Shown here: positions 1 through 6,536 of the stretch, piece by piece
Layout: every line of letters starts with the position of its first letter
How positions within the stretch are numbered: the first letter of the stretch is position 1
Source: Acidobacteriota bacterium
GTDB lineage: Bacteria > Acidobacteriota > Terriglobia > Bryobacterales > Bryobacteraceae
Reading direction: 5' to 3'
Assembly: GCA_947505565.1 (NCBI GenBank)
Contig: CANNLB010000045.1
Coordinates: 1 to 9,090 of the forward strand
Length of the DNA: 9,090 bases
Notes under the pieces: generated by a model
Told to the model about the DNA's origin: nothing
The model's database searches: none
What the model saw: only the letters and a program-made list of their open reading frames with translations
Translations under genes and position numbers: made by a program

Positions 1-89
1 GTGGAAATGGCGGTCTGAAGCGAGCTTACCTCCTGCACCTGCCGCAAATGTTTTGATGATTTGGCCGCAAAGCACTGAGAGGGGCAGGG
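1..89. other. Unassigned sequence before the TonB reading frame
   Basis: This stretch should encode the TonB membrane anchor if the gene were intact. Frame 3 has adjacent stops at 54-59, frame 1 stops at 16 and 76, and frame 2 stays open to 160 but is not hydrophobic. No promoter of standard form was seen. It may be a decayed, frameshifted or mis-sequenced 5' end of tonB. Confidence 0.5.
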
Positions 90-698
90 TTGTGTTGCGG
101 CCGCGCAGTCACACGTCGCACGCACCCCTCGCCCCCGCCTGCCGCTGCCCCTGTTAAGGTAGTCAAGGTGATTCCGCGCCAATTCGACGCGAATCGGCTG
201 ATGGCGCCCAAACAGATTCCTAAAGATATCGCGATGATTCGCGAAGAGGAACTTCCCCCTCCGATGGGTGGCGTTCCTGGTGGTGTTCCTGGTGGTGTTC
301 CCGGCGGCGTCGCCGGTGGTATCATCGGTGGCATCATTGGTGGTGTGCCGAGCGCAGCACCTCCCCCCCCTCCTCCTCCGAAAGAGGTTCCGAAGCCGAA
401 ACCGACCGGCCCGATTCGCGTGGGCGGTAACGTTCAAGCGGCTAACCTGATTCGGCAAATAAAGCCCAACTATCCTCCGCTGGCCAAACAGGCCCGCATT
501 CAAGGGGTGGTTCGCTTCAATGCCGTTATCTCTAAGGATGGAACGATTCAGAACTTGCAGATGATGAGTGGTCATCCTCTGCTTGTTCCTTCCGCTACCG
601 AAGCCGTCCGGCAATGGGTTTACAAACCCACTTTGCTGAACGGAGAAGCGGTAGAGGTGCAGACTCAGATTGACGTGAATTTTACGTTAAGCAACTAA
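90..698 (+). CDS. tonB: TonB-family energy transducer, N-terminal anchor not visible
   Basis: TonB proteins pass energy from the ExbB/ExbD motor to outer-membrane receptors. Residues about 112-202 match a TonB C-terminal domain: the stretch VGGNVQAANLI, the YPPLAKQARIQG motif, the SGHPLL segment, the QWVYKP motif and the ending QIDVNFTL. Before it are two proline-rich stretches and a GGVP-type repeat, a spacer able to cross the periplasm. The only in-frame start that keeps the Pro-rich region is TTG at 90, with a purine-rich GAGAGGGG at 77-84. The predicted first residues (MCCGRAV) are not a membrane anchor. The same frame has two stops at 54-59, and the other forward frames show no hydrophobic helix in 1-120. 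The gene may therefore be 5'-truncated, frameshifted or affected by a sequence error. It lies directly upstream of exbB, which supports the family call. The family is clear; the true start and functionality are not. Confidence 0.82.
   Translation: MCCGRAVTRRTHPSPPPAAAPVKVVKVIPRQFDANRLMAPKQIPKDIAMIREEELPPPMGGVPGGVPGGVPGGVAGGIIGGIIGGVPSAAPPPPPPPKEVPKPKPTGPIRVGGNVQAANLIRQIKPNYPPLAKQARIQGVVRFNAVISKDGTIQNLQMMSGHPLLVPSATEAVRQWVYKPTLLNGEAVEVQTQIDVNFTLSN
267..350 (+). repeat. Seven tandem 12-bp units coding GGVP/GGII
   Basis: Seven in-frame 12-base units encode GGVP, GGVP, GGVP, GGVA, GGII, GGII and GGVP within the TonB spacer. Units 1-3 are almost identical (GGTGGCGTTCCT-like) and later ones have diverged. 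The repeat sits between two proline-rich segments, as expected for a flexible periplasm-spanning linker. Replication slippage could change its length without breaking the frame. Confidence 0.9.
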
Positions 699-851
699 CC
701 GCCCACTGGGTGGTGAGACGTCAGGCAGTGTGGTCTTTTAAGGATACCTTCCAACTCTCGGGTGAGAAGGTATCAGCCCCGCCTCGGCGGGGCAATTACG
801 GCCGGTTTTCCGGCTCCCCTATTTTTAAATTTCAACTCGCAGGAGATTAGC
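699..851 (+). promoter_or_regulatory. Structured leader between tonB and exbB, three hairpins
   Basis: This 153-base gap holds no convincing gene. It contains three consecutive inverted repeats. The first is GATACCTTC (743-751) with GAAGGTATC (766-774), 9 bp with a 14-base loop. The second is GCCCCGCC (776-783) with GGCGGGGC (786-793), closing on a very small loop. The third is GCCGG (801-805) with CCGGC (810-814) around TTTT. An AT-rich stretch, CTATTTTTAAATTT, follows at 819-832, then the exbB Shine-Dalgarno. The arrangement could be a processing or stability element, an attenuator, or a small-RNA source. The third hairpin is only a weak terminator candidate because its T-run starts several bases after the stem. 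No known riboswitch was recognised. Confidence 0.55.
841..845 (+). promoter_or_regulatory. Shine-Dalgarno AGGAG that fixes the exbB start
   Basis: AGGAG lies six bases before ATG at 852. It decides the start against the upstream in-frame GTG at 762, which would add 30 residues encoded by the hairpin region. Confidence 0.85.
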
Positions 852-1580
852 ATGATTGTTTCTACGCAGGTATGGGCGTTGTTCCTTATCCTAGAAGGCG
901 GCGTATCGTTTGACCTCGTTGATATGTGGGGTCAGATGGGATTGCTCGCACAGGCAGTCGTCGTGACGTTGTTCATCATGTCGGCTTGGTCGATCGGAGT
1001 TATGATCGATCGCTTGATTGCCTTTAACGCCGCACGGCAACAGAGTCGCGCATTCGCCCCGGCTGTGGCCGGCGCGCTTCGCGAAGGTAAGCTGGACGAA
1101 GCGATCAAGATCGCTGATCGTTACAAGAAGTCGCACTTGGCCAAGGTCGTCGTCGCTGGGCTCCAAGAATTCCAGGCCCACAATCAAGGCGACATCTCGG
1201 GCGAGACCATCGAAGCTTCCCGCCGCGCTCTTGAACGCGCTGAAGCCATCGTACAGGCCGAAATGAAGCGTGGCGTTAGCGCCCTCGCCACCATCGGATC
1301 CACCGGTCCCTTCGTCGGTCTATTCGGAACCGTCATCGGCATCATCAATGCGTTCAAGGGCATCGCCTCGGAGAAGTCAACCGGTCTCGGCGCCGTTGCC
1401 GGCGGTATCTCGGAAGCGCTGGTCACCACCGCCTTCGGTCTGTTCGTCGCCATCCCGGCCGTTATGATGTTTAACTACTTCGCCAGCCGTCTGGAAGCCT
1501 TCAACGTCGAAATGGGTAACTCCTCCTCCGAACTGCTTGATTATTTCATCAAGCGTTCCAACCGCGCCGTAAAGCACTAA
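852..1580 (+). CDS. exbB: ExbB/TolQ/MotA-family proton channel protein
   Basis: ExbB forms the inner-membrane pentamer that, with ExbD, uses the proton gradient to energise TonB. The 242-residue product has the family's three membrane segments at about 31-52, 146-169 and 187-213, with the large cytoplasmic part between the first two. The signature GSTGPFVGLFGTVIGI is intact at 149-164, followed by GISEALVTTAFGLFVAIPAV. Residues aligning with the functional Thr148, Glu176 and Thr181 of E. coli ExbB are present as Thr151, Glu188 and Thr193 (alignment by eye). The start at 852 has AGGAG six bases upstream. TolQ and MotA belong to the same superfamily, but two adjacent exbD-like genes and an upstream tonB favour ExbB. 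The molecule acts in the cytoplasmic membrane. Confidence 0.93.
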   Translation: MIVSTQVWALFLILEGGVSFDLVDMWGQMGLLAQAVVVTLFIMSAWSIGVMIDRLIAFNAARQQSRAFAPAVAGALREGKLDEAIKIADRYKKSHLAKVVVAGLQEFQAHNQGDISGETIEASRRALERAEAIVQAEMKRGVSALATIGSTGPFVGLFGTVIGIINAFKGIASEKSTGLGAVAGGISEALVTTAFGLFVAIPAVMMFNYFASRLEAFNVEMGNSSSELLDYFIKRSNRAVKH

Positions 1581-1615
1581 TCGGCTCGCTCGTTCCGTCC
1601 TGAGTTGAATTGAAG

Positions 1616-1639
1616 CCCGACCGGACATTACCGGTCGGG
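1616..1639 (+). promoter_or_regulatory. Perfect 9-bp hairpin in the exbB-exbD gap
   Basis: CCCGACCGG (1616-1624) pairs exactly with CCGGTCGGG (1631-1639) around the loop ACATTA. No T-run follows; instead the exbD Shine-Dalgarno AAGGAG (1648-1653) lies 8 bases beyond. This argues against a strong intrinsic terminator. A 3'-end-stabilising or processing hairpin that sets the ratio of ExbB to ExbD is more likely, but this is inference. Confidence 0.6.
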
Positions 1640-1661
1640 GTCTCATGAAGGAGATCTAACC

Positions 1662-2138
1662 ATGTCGATGGTCATTGGACAATCAAAGAGAAAAAAGGTC
1701 GCCCAGAAGGGCGCCGTGTCGGACATTAACGTCACCCCTCTCGTCGATGTTATGCTCGTCATGCTCATCATTTTCATGGTCATCACCCCGATGCTCACCA
1801 AGGGTATTTCCGTTGAATTGGTCAAAACTAAGAACCCCATTGCCATGCAAGCCGCCGACAAAGAGGACGCTATCCTCGTCTCGGTAAGCAAAGACGGCAA
1901 GGTCTATCTTGGTAGCGATCAGTTTCCTGATCTACCCACGCTGGGAACCAAGGTGAAAGATCAGCTTACGAACAAAGTCGACAAAACCGTCTACCTCAAA
2001 TGCGACTCGCGCGCCCGCTACGAGCGGGTGGTCGAAGTGCTGGATAACCTCCGGGCGTTCCAGGTAGATCAAATCGGTTTGTTGACCGAACAGATCAAGG
2101 AAGGCATGGCGTCTACAACGGCCCCTGCCGGAATGTAA
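1662..2138 (+). CDS. exbD: ExbD/TolR-family motor protein, first copy
   Basis: ExbD is the single-span partner of ExbB; a dimer sits in the ExbB pore and carries the proton-accepting aspartate. The 158-residue product has a short basic cytoplasmic N-terminus (KRKK), then the hallmark DINVTPLVDVMLVMLIIFMV, with the membrane helix at about 24-45 and the essential aspartate at Asp29. The periplasmic domain (about 50-150) has the usual DGKVYLG strand and a C-terminal DQIGLLTE segment. AAGGAG at 1648-1653 is eight bases before the ATG. A second ATG two codons later is less well placed. The gene lies 81 bases after exbB and 33 bases before a second, clearly different exbD. TolR is the alternative name for this fold; TonB context favours ExbD. 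Confidence 0.92.
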   Translation: MSMVIGQSKRKKVAQKGAVSDINVTPLVDVMLVMLIIFMVITPMLTKGISVELVKTKNPIAMQAADKEDAILVSVSKDGKVYLGSDQFPDLPTLGTKVKDQLTNKVDKTVYLKCDSRARYERVVEVLDNLRAFQVDQIGLLTEQIKEGMASTTAPAGM

Positions 2139-2171
2139 CGCAAGTCATTCATTTCTCGAAGGAGCATTCCT

Positions 2172-2603
2172 ATGTCCATGGCAACAGGCGGCGGCGGCGG
2201 TGGGCCGCAAGCCGATATCAATATGACTCCCCTCATCGACGTGTTGCTCGTGCTGCTGATCATTTTTATGGTCATCACACCGCTCGTGCCGAAGGGTCTG
2301 GATGCGCTCGTCCCGCAGCCTCCGCCGAAGGATCAGCCGCCTCCCCCTCCCCAGGAAGATCGCACCGTGGTGATCATCATCGCGAAGGACAAAACCATCA
2401 AGCTTAACAGCGAAGATGTCCTGGAGCAGAATTTGGAAGCGCGCTTGAAGAAGGTGTTTTCAACCCGCGCTGAACGCGTCGTCTTTGTCAAAGGCGATCC
2501 CGATCTTGAATTTCAATACGTTGCCCGAGCGATTGACATCGCCAAAGGCGCTGGCATTGATAAGGTTGGTTTGATGACTCCGAAGATGGAACAGGGACAA
2601 TAG
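2172..2603 (+). CDS. exbD: ExbD/TolR-family motor protein, second copy
   Basis: This is a second ExbD-like protein of 143 residues with the same hallmark, ADINMTPLIDVLLVLLIIFMV, a membrane helix at about 18-37 and the essential aspartate at Asp23. It differs from the first copy in a glycine-run N-terminus (residues 6-11) instead of a basic one, and in a proline-rich linker (about 49-60) joining helix to periplasmic domain. The periplasmic domain ends in the typical KGAGIDKVGLMT segment. AAGGAG at 2159-2164 stands seven bases from the ATG. Two ExbD paralogues may form a heterodimer or serve different transducers; the sequence cannot say which. Co-transcription with its neighbours is likely given the short gaps of 33 and 13 bases. 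Confidence 0.92.
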   Translation: MSMATGGGGGGPQADINMTPLIDVLLVLLIIFMVITPLVPKGLDALVPQPPPKDQPPPPPQEDRTVVIIIAKDKTIKLNSEDVLEQNLEARLKKVFSTRAERVVFVKGDPDLEFQYVARAIDIAKGAGIDKVGLMTPKMEQGQ

Positions 2604-2616
2604 GAGAAACCCGCGT

Positions 2617-3432
2617 ATGATCAAAACTCTCCTTCCCCTAGTCGCCTGCGGTATCCTCTTATTCTCGGCTACCGGGTGCCAACAGCTTAGAGCTCGCGAT
2701 CACCTGAATAAGGGTGTTCGGGCCTACAAGGGGGCTAAGTACCCCGAAGCCGTGAAGTCCTTCCAAGAGGCGGTCGATCTCGATCCCGAGTTCGCTACCG
2801 CTCGGCTCTATCTGGCAACCGCCTACATGAGCCAATGGATCCCCGGGGCTGAATCGCCCGAAAATACAAAGTTCGCGACCGCTGCCTACGATAACTTTCA
2901 AAAGGTTCTTGAGAAAGATCCCAACGACAAACTCGCCATCGCTTCCATCGCTTCTCTCTATTACAATCAGAAGAAGTTCCAGGAAGCCAAGGAGTGGAAC
3001 GAGCGCTTGTTAAAGGTCGACTCGCAGAACAAAGAAGCGCTTTACACTCTCGGAGTTATCGCTTGGGGTAAGGCCTACCCGGTTCGCGGTGAAGCCCGCG
3101 CTAAGCTGAGCATGAAACCGGAAGATCCCGGTCCCCTGAAAGATAAAAAGGTTCGCGCGGAAGTTCGCGAAAAGAACTTCACCATGGTTCAGGACGGTCT
3201 GAAACAACTCGAAGCTGCCGTTAAGGTAGATCCCGATTATGACGACGCCTACGCTTATCTCAACTTGATGCATCGGGAACTGGCTGATATTTCCGATAAT
3301 CCAGAAGAGTATAAGAAAGAACTCGACTTGGCCGATAACTACGTCCAGAAAGCACTCGAAGCGAAAAAGCGGAAAGCTGAAGCGCTCGAGAAGAAAGCTG
3401 GTGGCGGCATTATCCAAGACGCACCGAAGTAA
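2617..3432 (+). CDS. TPR-repeat lipoprotein
   Basis: The 271-residue product starts with a lipoprotein signal: a Lys-containing N-terminus, a hydrophobic core and the box ATGC, with Cys21 as the likely lipidated residue followed by Gln. The mature part is built of tetratricopeptide repeats: about 26-59 (GVRAYKGAKYPEAVKSFQEAVDLDPEF), about 86-103, 104-137 (YYNQKKFQEAKEWNERLLKVD), 138-152, and two more near 189-250. Repeats four and five are separated by an insert rich in Lys and Pro (about 155-188). The C-terminus is Lys/Ala-rich. I recall similar TPR proteins from Acidobacteriota, but no function is established here. It probably acts as a protein-binding scaffold facing the periplasm. AGGAG at 2602-2606 overlaps the exbD stop, so the gene should be read with the ExbBD operon. 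Confidence 0.85.
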   Translation: MIKTLLPLVACGILLFSATGCQQLRARDHLNKGVRAYKGAKYPEAVKSFQEAVDLDPEFATARLYLATAYMSQWIPGAESPENTKFATAAYDNFQKVLEKDPNDKLAIASIASLYYNQKKFQEAKEWNERLLKVDSQNKEALYTLGVIAWGKAYPVRGEARAKLSMKPEDPGPLKDKKVRAEVREKNFTMVQDGLKQLEAAVKVDPDYDDAYAYLNLMHRELADISDNPEEYKKELDLADNYVQKALEAKKRKAEALEKKAGGGIIQDAPK

Positions 3433-3482
3433 TAGTTGTTTTTATGGATGACCGGCTGGTCTCATCGCGTGTACTCTGAATG

Positions 3483-3489
3483 AAAGGGG
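3483..3489 (+). promoter_or_regulatory. Shine-Dalgarno AAAGGGG supporting the TTG start of rel
   Basis: The purine run AAAGGGG lies seven bases before TTG at 3497. In that frame a TGA occurs at 3449 and no ATG or GTG lies between it and 3497, so TTG is the first usable start. Confidence 0.7.
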
Positions 3490-3496
3490 TCTCGTC

Positions 3497-5713
3497 TTGA
3501 GTCAGCCGGTTATTCTGTCTAGTCCCGTTGATCCCGTCTTGGCGGCGCGCTTCGAGGAACTCGTAGTTAAGTACGCCAAGTTGCGTCCGCAAGAAAGCCT
3601 CGTCTCCCTTCTCCAAGCCTTTGAGTACGCGGCCCTGCACCACACCGGCCAAACTCGTTCCTCCGGCGAGTCTTATATGGCTCACCCCCTCGAAGTGGCC
3701 CATATCCTCTGTGATATGTCGATGGATCTGGTGTGTCTTGAAACCGGTCTGCTTCACGACACGGTTGAAGACACGGTGGTTACCGTGGAAGATGTGCGTA
3801 AGCGCTTCGGCAACGATGTCGCTCGGTGTGTTGACGGCGTGACGAAACTGGCCAAGCTGAACTTTTACTCCCGCGAGGAGCGCCAGGCCGAAAGCGTGCG
3901 GAAAATGTTGCTGGCCATGGTCAACGACATCCGTGTCGTCATGGTGAAGCTGGCGGATCGACTCCATAACATGCGGACCATGGGCTCATTAAGCCGCGAG
4001 CGCCAGGAACGGATCTCCCAGGAAACGCTGGAAATTTACGCCCCCATCGCTCACCGCCTCGGTATGGGCAAGATGCGCTCCGAACTCGAAGATCTCGGCT
4101 TTCGCCATTTGGACCCGGCTGCTTTTGCGGAAGTGAACGAGGCCATCGAGTCCCGCCGTAAAGTGACCGGGGACGCCCTCGAAGAGATTCGTCACGCCGT
4201 CGAACTCAAACTCGCCCGGGAAAATATTCCAGCTCGCATCGAAGCCAGGCTGAAGCGTCCGTTCAGCGTCTACCAAAAACTCAAACGGCAGAAAATCAGC
4301 ATCGAGCAGGTTTACGATCTACTGGCCATCCGAATCGTCACCGACTGCGTGAAGAACTGCTACGGCGCGCTTGGCACCATCCACGGCGAGTGGACCCCCA
4401 TCCCGGGCCGCATCAAAGACTTCATAGCTATTCCCAGGCCCAATCTCTACCAGTCGCTCCATACCTCGGTCATCGGTCCCGGCGGCCAAGCCTTCGAAGT
4501 GCAGATTCGGACCGAGGAGATGCATCGTATCGCCGAAGAAGGCATCGCGGCGCATTGGAAGTACAAAGAGGGCACTAAAGGCGCCCAATCGGACGAGCAG
4601 CAGGTGGCTTGGCTGCGGCAGCTGGTCGAATGGCAGCAGGATGTCCATGACCCCGGTGAGTTCATGTCGACGCTCAAGGTAGACCTCTACCCGGAAGAGG
4701 TCTACTCCTTCACGCCCCGCGGGAAGGTCATCATCCTGCCCCGCGGCGCCTCACCCGTCGACTTCGCCTACGCCATCCATTCCGACGTCGGTCACCTCTG
4801 CGTCGGAGCCAAGGTGAACGGCCGCATCGTCCCCCTGAAGTATGAGCTCAAGAACGGTGACGTGGTCGACATCCTCACCCAGCAAGGCCACGTCCCCTCC
4901 AAGGATTGGCTCAACTTCGTCAAAACCTCGAAAGCGCGTAATCGTATTAAGCACGTCGTCAATACCACCGAGCGCGCTAAGGCCGTCGAGATCGGCGAAA
5001 AACATCTCGAAAAAGAGGCTCGCCGTCTCGGCGTTCAATGGAAGAAAATCCCCAAGGAACACCTCGAAAAAGTCGCCCACGATTACGGCTTCGGCAAAAT
5101 GGAGGACCTCCACGCTGCCCTCGGCTACGGCAAGTTCTCTCCCCGTCAAGTGCTCCTACAACTCGCTCCGGAACAGGTCGCCGCCGCTGAAGCCCTCGAA
5201 GTCGCCCCCGCCGCTTCCCCCGCCGTCCCCCCCAGCAACGTCAACGATAAAGACCTCATCCTCAAGGTTCGCGGGGTCGACGATATCATGGTCTACCGGG
5301 CCAAGTGCTGCAACCCCATCCGTGGCGAGTCCATCGTGGGATACATCACCCGCGGTAAGGGCGTCGCCGTTCACTCGGTAAACTGTACCAACGTACAAAA
5401 CCTCATGTACGAAGTCGAACGTAAAATCGAAGTTGAATGGGCGAAAGCCGTTACCGAATCCTTCCTGGTCAAGCTCGTCATCTACACCGACGACCGACCC
5501 GGAATGCTCAATCAGCTAACCAGTGCGCTCTTCAACGAAGGCACCAATATTCGCACGTTGGAAGCCCAGCCCGACGCCTCCCGAAGCGACGGCAGCGCCC
5601 TCGTCAACGTCGCCATCGACGTCAAAGATAAAAAACAACTCGAACGGATCGTCTCCTCCCTGCGTCGCATCAGTGGCGTGCGGGACGTCGAACGCTCGCA
5701 ATCCAGCACATGA
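3497..5713 (+). CDS. rel: Bifunctional (p)ppGpp synthetase/hydrolase, Rel/SpoT type
   Basis: This 738-residue protein makes and degrades the stringent-response alarmone (p)ppGpp in the cytoplasm. Its order is that of a full-length RSH enzyme. The HD hydrolase (about 45-160) has His63, the His87-Asp88 pair in LLHDTVEDT, and Asp154 in KLADRLHNM. The synthetase (about 245-360) has Asp274 in YDLLAIRI, the Tyr-Gln-Ser-Leu-His segment, and Glu334 in FEVQIRT. Then come TGS (about 398-460), a helical region, an Ala/Pro-rich linker (about 558-580), a Cys-Cys zinc-finger domain (Cys604, Cys605, His626, Cys630) and a C-terminal ACT domain (about 655-735). The loop motif RIKD (305-308) is the RxKD type of bifunctional enzymes, not the ExDD of synthetase-only RelA. 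All catalytic residues appear present, so both activities are expected. It begins with TTG, 64 bases after the TPR gene. Confidence 0.96.
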   Translation: MSQPVILSSPVDPVLAARFEELVVKYAKLRPQESLVSLLQAFEYAALHHTGQTRSSGESYMAHPLEVAHILCDMSMDLVCLETGLLHDTVEDTVVTVEDVRKRFGNDVARCVDGVTKLAKLNFYSREERQAESVRKMLLAMVNDIRVVMVKLADRLHNMRTMGSLSRERQERISQETLEIYAPIAHRLGMGKMRSELEDLGFRHLDPAAFAEVNEAIESRRKVTGDALEEIRHAVELKLARENIPARIEARLKRPFSVYQKLKRQKISIEQVYDLLAIRIVTDCVKNCYGALGTIHGEWTPIPGRIKDFIAIPRPNLYQSLHTSVIGPGGQAFEVQIRTEEMHRIAEEGIAAHWKYKEGTKGAQSDEQQVAWLRQLVEWQQDVHDPGEFMSTLKVDLYPEEVYSFTPRGKVIILPRGASPVDFAYAIHSDVGHLCVGAKVNGRIVPLKYELKNGDVVDILTQQGHVPSKDWLNFVKTSKARNRIKHVVNTTERAKAVEIGEKHLEKEARRLGVQWKKIPKEHLEKVAHDYGFGKMEDLHAALGYGKFSPRQVLLQLAPEQVAAAEALEVAPAASPAVPPSNVNDKDLILKVRGVDDIMVYRAKCCNPIRGESIVGYITRGKGVAVHSVNCTNVQNLMYEVERKIEVEWAKAVTESFLVKLVIYTDDRPGMLNQLTSALFNEGTNIRTLEAQPDASRSDGSALVNVAIDVKDKKQLERIVSSLRRISGVRDVERSQSST

Positions 5714-6033
5714 ACCCTGAACACATCGCCATATCAAAGTCCAAAGGAATCGAAATCGATTGGGAGGGAGGAGAGCATTCCAGCTTCCCCGTCGAACTCT
5801 TGCGCGCCGAATGCCCCTGCGCCACCTGTACCGGAGCTCACGGAACTGAACCCCAGAAATGGACTCCCGAGCCGAACCCGTTCCAGATGTATAAGCCCCG
5901 CATCGCTATGGAGACCGTGGAGTCGGTCGGCAACTACGCCATCCGCATCCATTGGAATGACGGTCACAAAACCGGCATCTACTCCTTCGACCATCTCTTC
6001 AAAATCCGCCCCCTGGCCGCGACGCAATCCTAG
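5710..6033 (+). CDS. DUF971 protein (GBBH-like N-terminal domain)
   Basis: The 107-residue product matches the DUF971 / gamma-butyrobetaine-hydroxylase-like N-terminal family. It shows the N-terminal IEIDW strand, the Cys-Pro-Cys-x2-Cys cluster (Cys35, Cys37, Cys40) in LRAECPCATC, and the family end motif WNDGHKTGIYSFDHL (82-96). The cysteines could bind a metal; in other bacteria the domain is found fused to, or beside, iron-sulfur assembly proteins such as Mrp, but no precise role is known. The ATG overlaps the rel stop as ATGA (5710-5713), so translation is probably coupled to rel. Its stop shares the bases CTAG with the convergent DUF3106 gene. It is a complete, stand-alone single-domain protein. 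Confidence 0.88.
   Translation: MNPEHIAISKSKGIEIDWEGGEHSSFPVELLRAECPCATCTGAHGTEPQKWTPEPNPFQMYKPRIAMETVESVGNYAIRIHWNDGHKTGIYSFDHLFKIRPLAATQS
6030..6033. other. Shared CTAG: overlapping stop codons of convergent genes
   Basis: The palindrome CTAG gives TAG on the plus strand (6031-6033, DUF971) and TAG on the minus strand (6030-6032, DUF3106). No intergenic terminator can fit here; any terminator would lie inside the opposite gene, and the two transcripts probably overlap. Confidence 0.92.
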
Positions 6034-6536
6034 TCCGGCAGCGTCTCTGCCATTTCGGCCAATAGGTCCCTCTCGCTGTCCGTGAACCGAGCCTTAACGC
6101 GCGGAGAGTGCAGTAATGCCTTCCGCTCATCCGGCTCCAGGTTACGCAGTCTCGCCAGCATCCGACGACCTTCCCCCCGCTTGTCCTCCGGCATCGTCTC
6201 GGAAAACTTCCGGAATAGGCCTCGAACCGTCCCCTGCTGCTCTGGCGTCAAGGTGCGAAAGCTCTCGAGCGATCCCTCGAGCCGCTTCTTCTGCTCCGCG
6301 TCCAGTCGATTCCACCGCTCCAGCCGTTGTTCAAACATCCGCCGTCGCGCCGGGGGCATGCTTCGCAAAATACGCCCCCGTTCTTCGCCTGTCATATGAC
6401 GAAACTTTTCAATCACCATCGCCTGCGCCCGCGGCGGCTGAATCAATTCTTTACGCAACTCCTTAGCCTGGCGTTGCGGATCGGCGGCTAACGCTCCAGC
6501 AAGTAAACCTAGGATCAGAAGCAACCGTGTCGTCAT
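6030..6536 (-). CDS. Secreted DUF3106-family helical protein
   Basis: The 168-residue product has a clear signal peptide (MTTRLLLILGLLAGALA, cleavage likely after Ala17), so it is exported. The mature part is almost wholly charged alpha-helix with repeated units of the form W/F-x2-Leu-(Thr/Asp/Glu)-x-Glu-x-(Gln/Arg/Lys), for example at about 75-90 (WNRLDAEQKKRLEGSL), 93-107 (FRTLTPEQQGTVRGL) and 130-142. This pattern is that of DUF3106, a family without an assigned function. Its ATG overlaps the stop of the anti-sigma gene (ATGA, 6533-6536), and it has its own strong AAGGAGG (6547-6553, ten bases away). This context suggests it is a periplasmic partner or sensor for the anti-sigma factor, somewhat like ZraP, CpxP or CnrX, but that is inference; no His/Cys metal cluster is visible. 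Confidence 0.8.
   Translation of the reverse strand: MTTRLLLILGLLAGALAADPQRQAKELRKELIQPPRAQAMVIEKFRHMTGEERGRILRSMPPARRRMFEQRLERWNRLDAEQKKRLEGSLESFRTLTPEQQGTVRGLFRKFSETMPEDKRGEGRRMLARLRNLEPDERKALLHSPRVKARFTDSERDLLAEMAETLPD

Noticed and set aside
26..337. Minus-strand frame with GTPPGTPP repeats opposite tonB
   Set aside because: The repeats are simply the reverse reading of the GGVP units; the protein has no other support.
801..832. Intrinsic terminator between tonB and exbB
   Set aside because: The stem is only 5 bp and the T-run begins six bases after it, so it is kept as part of a structured leader rather than called a terminator.
762..851. Upstream GTG start for exbB adding 30 residues
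   Set aside because: It has no clear ribosome binding site, runs through the hairpin region, and the ATG at 852 has a well-placed AGGAG and gives the normal family length.
3433..3496. Promoter or terminator between the TPR gene and rel
   Set aside because: Only a 4-bp inverted repeat (GACC/GGTC) and a short T-run before it were seen, and no -35/-10 pair with sensible spacing.
3410..3967. 185-residue open frame on the minus strand opposite the rel 5' part
   Set aside because: It lies opposite a strongly supported gene, has no recognisable domain, and is of the kind that GC-rich codon bias produces.
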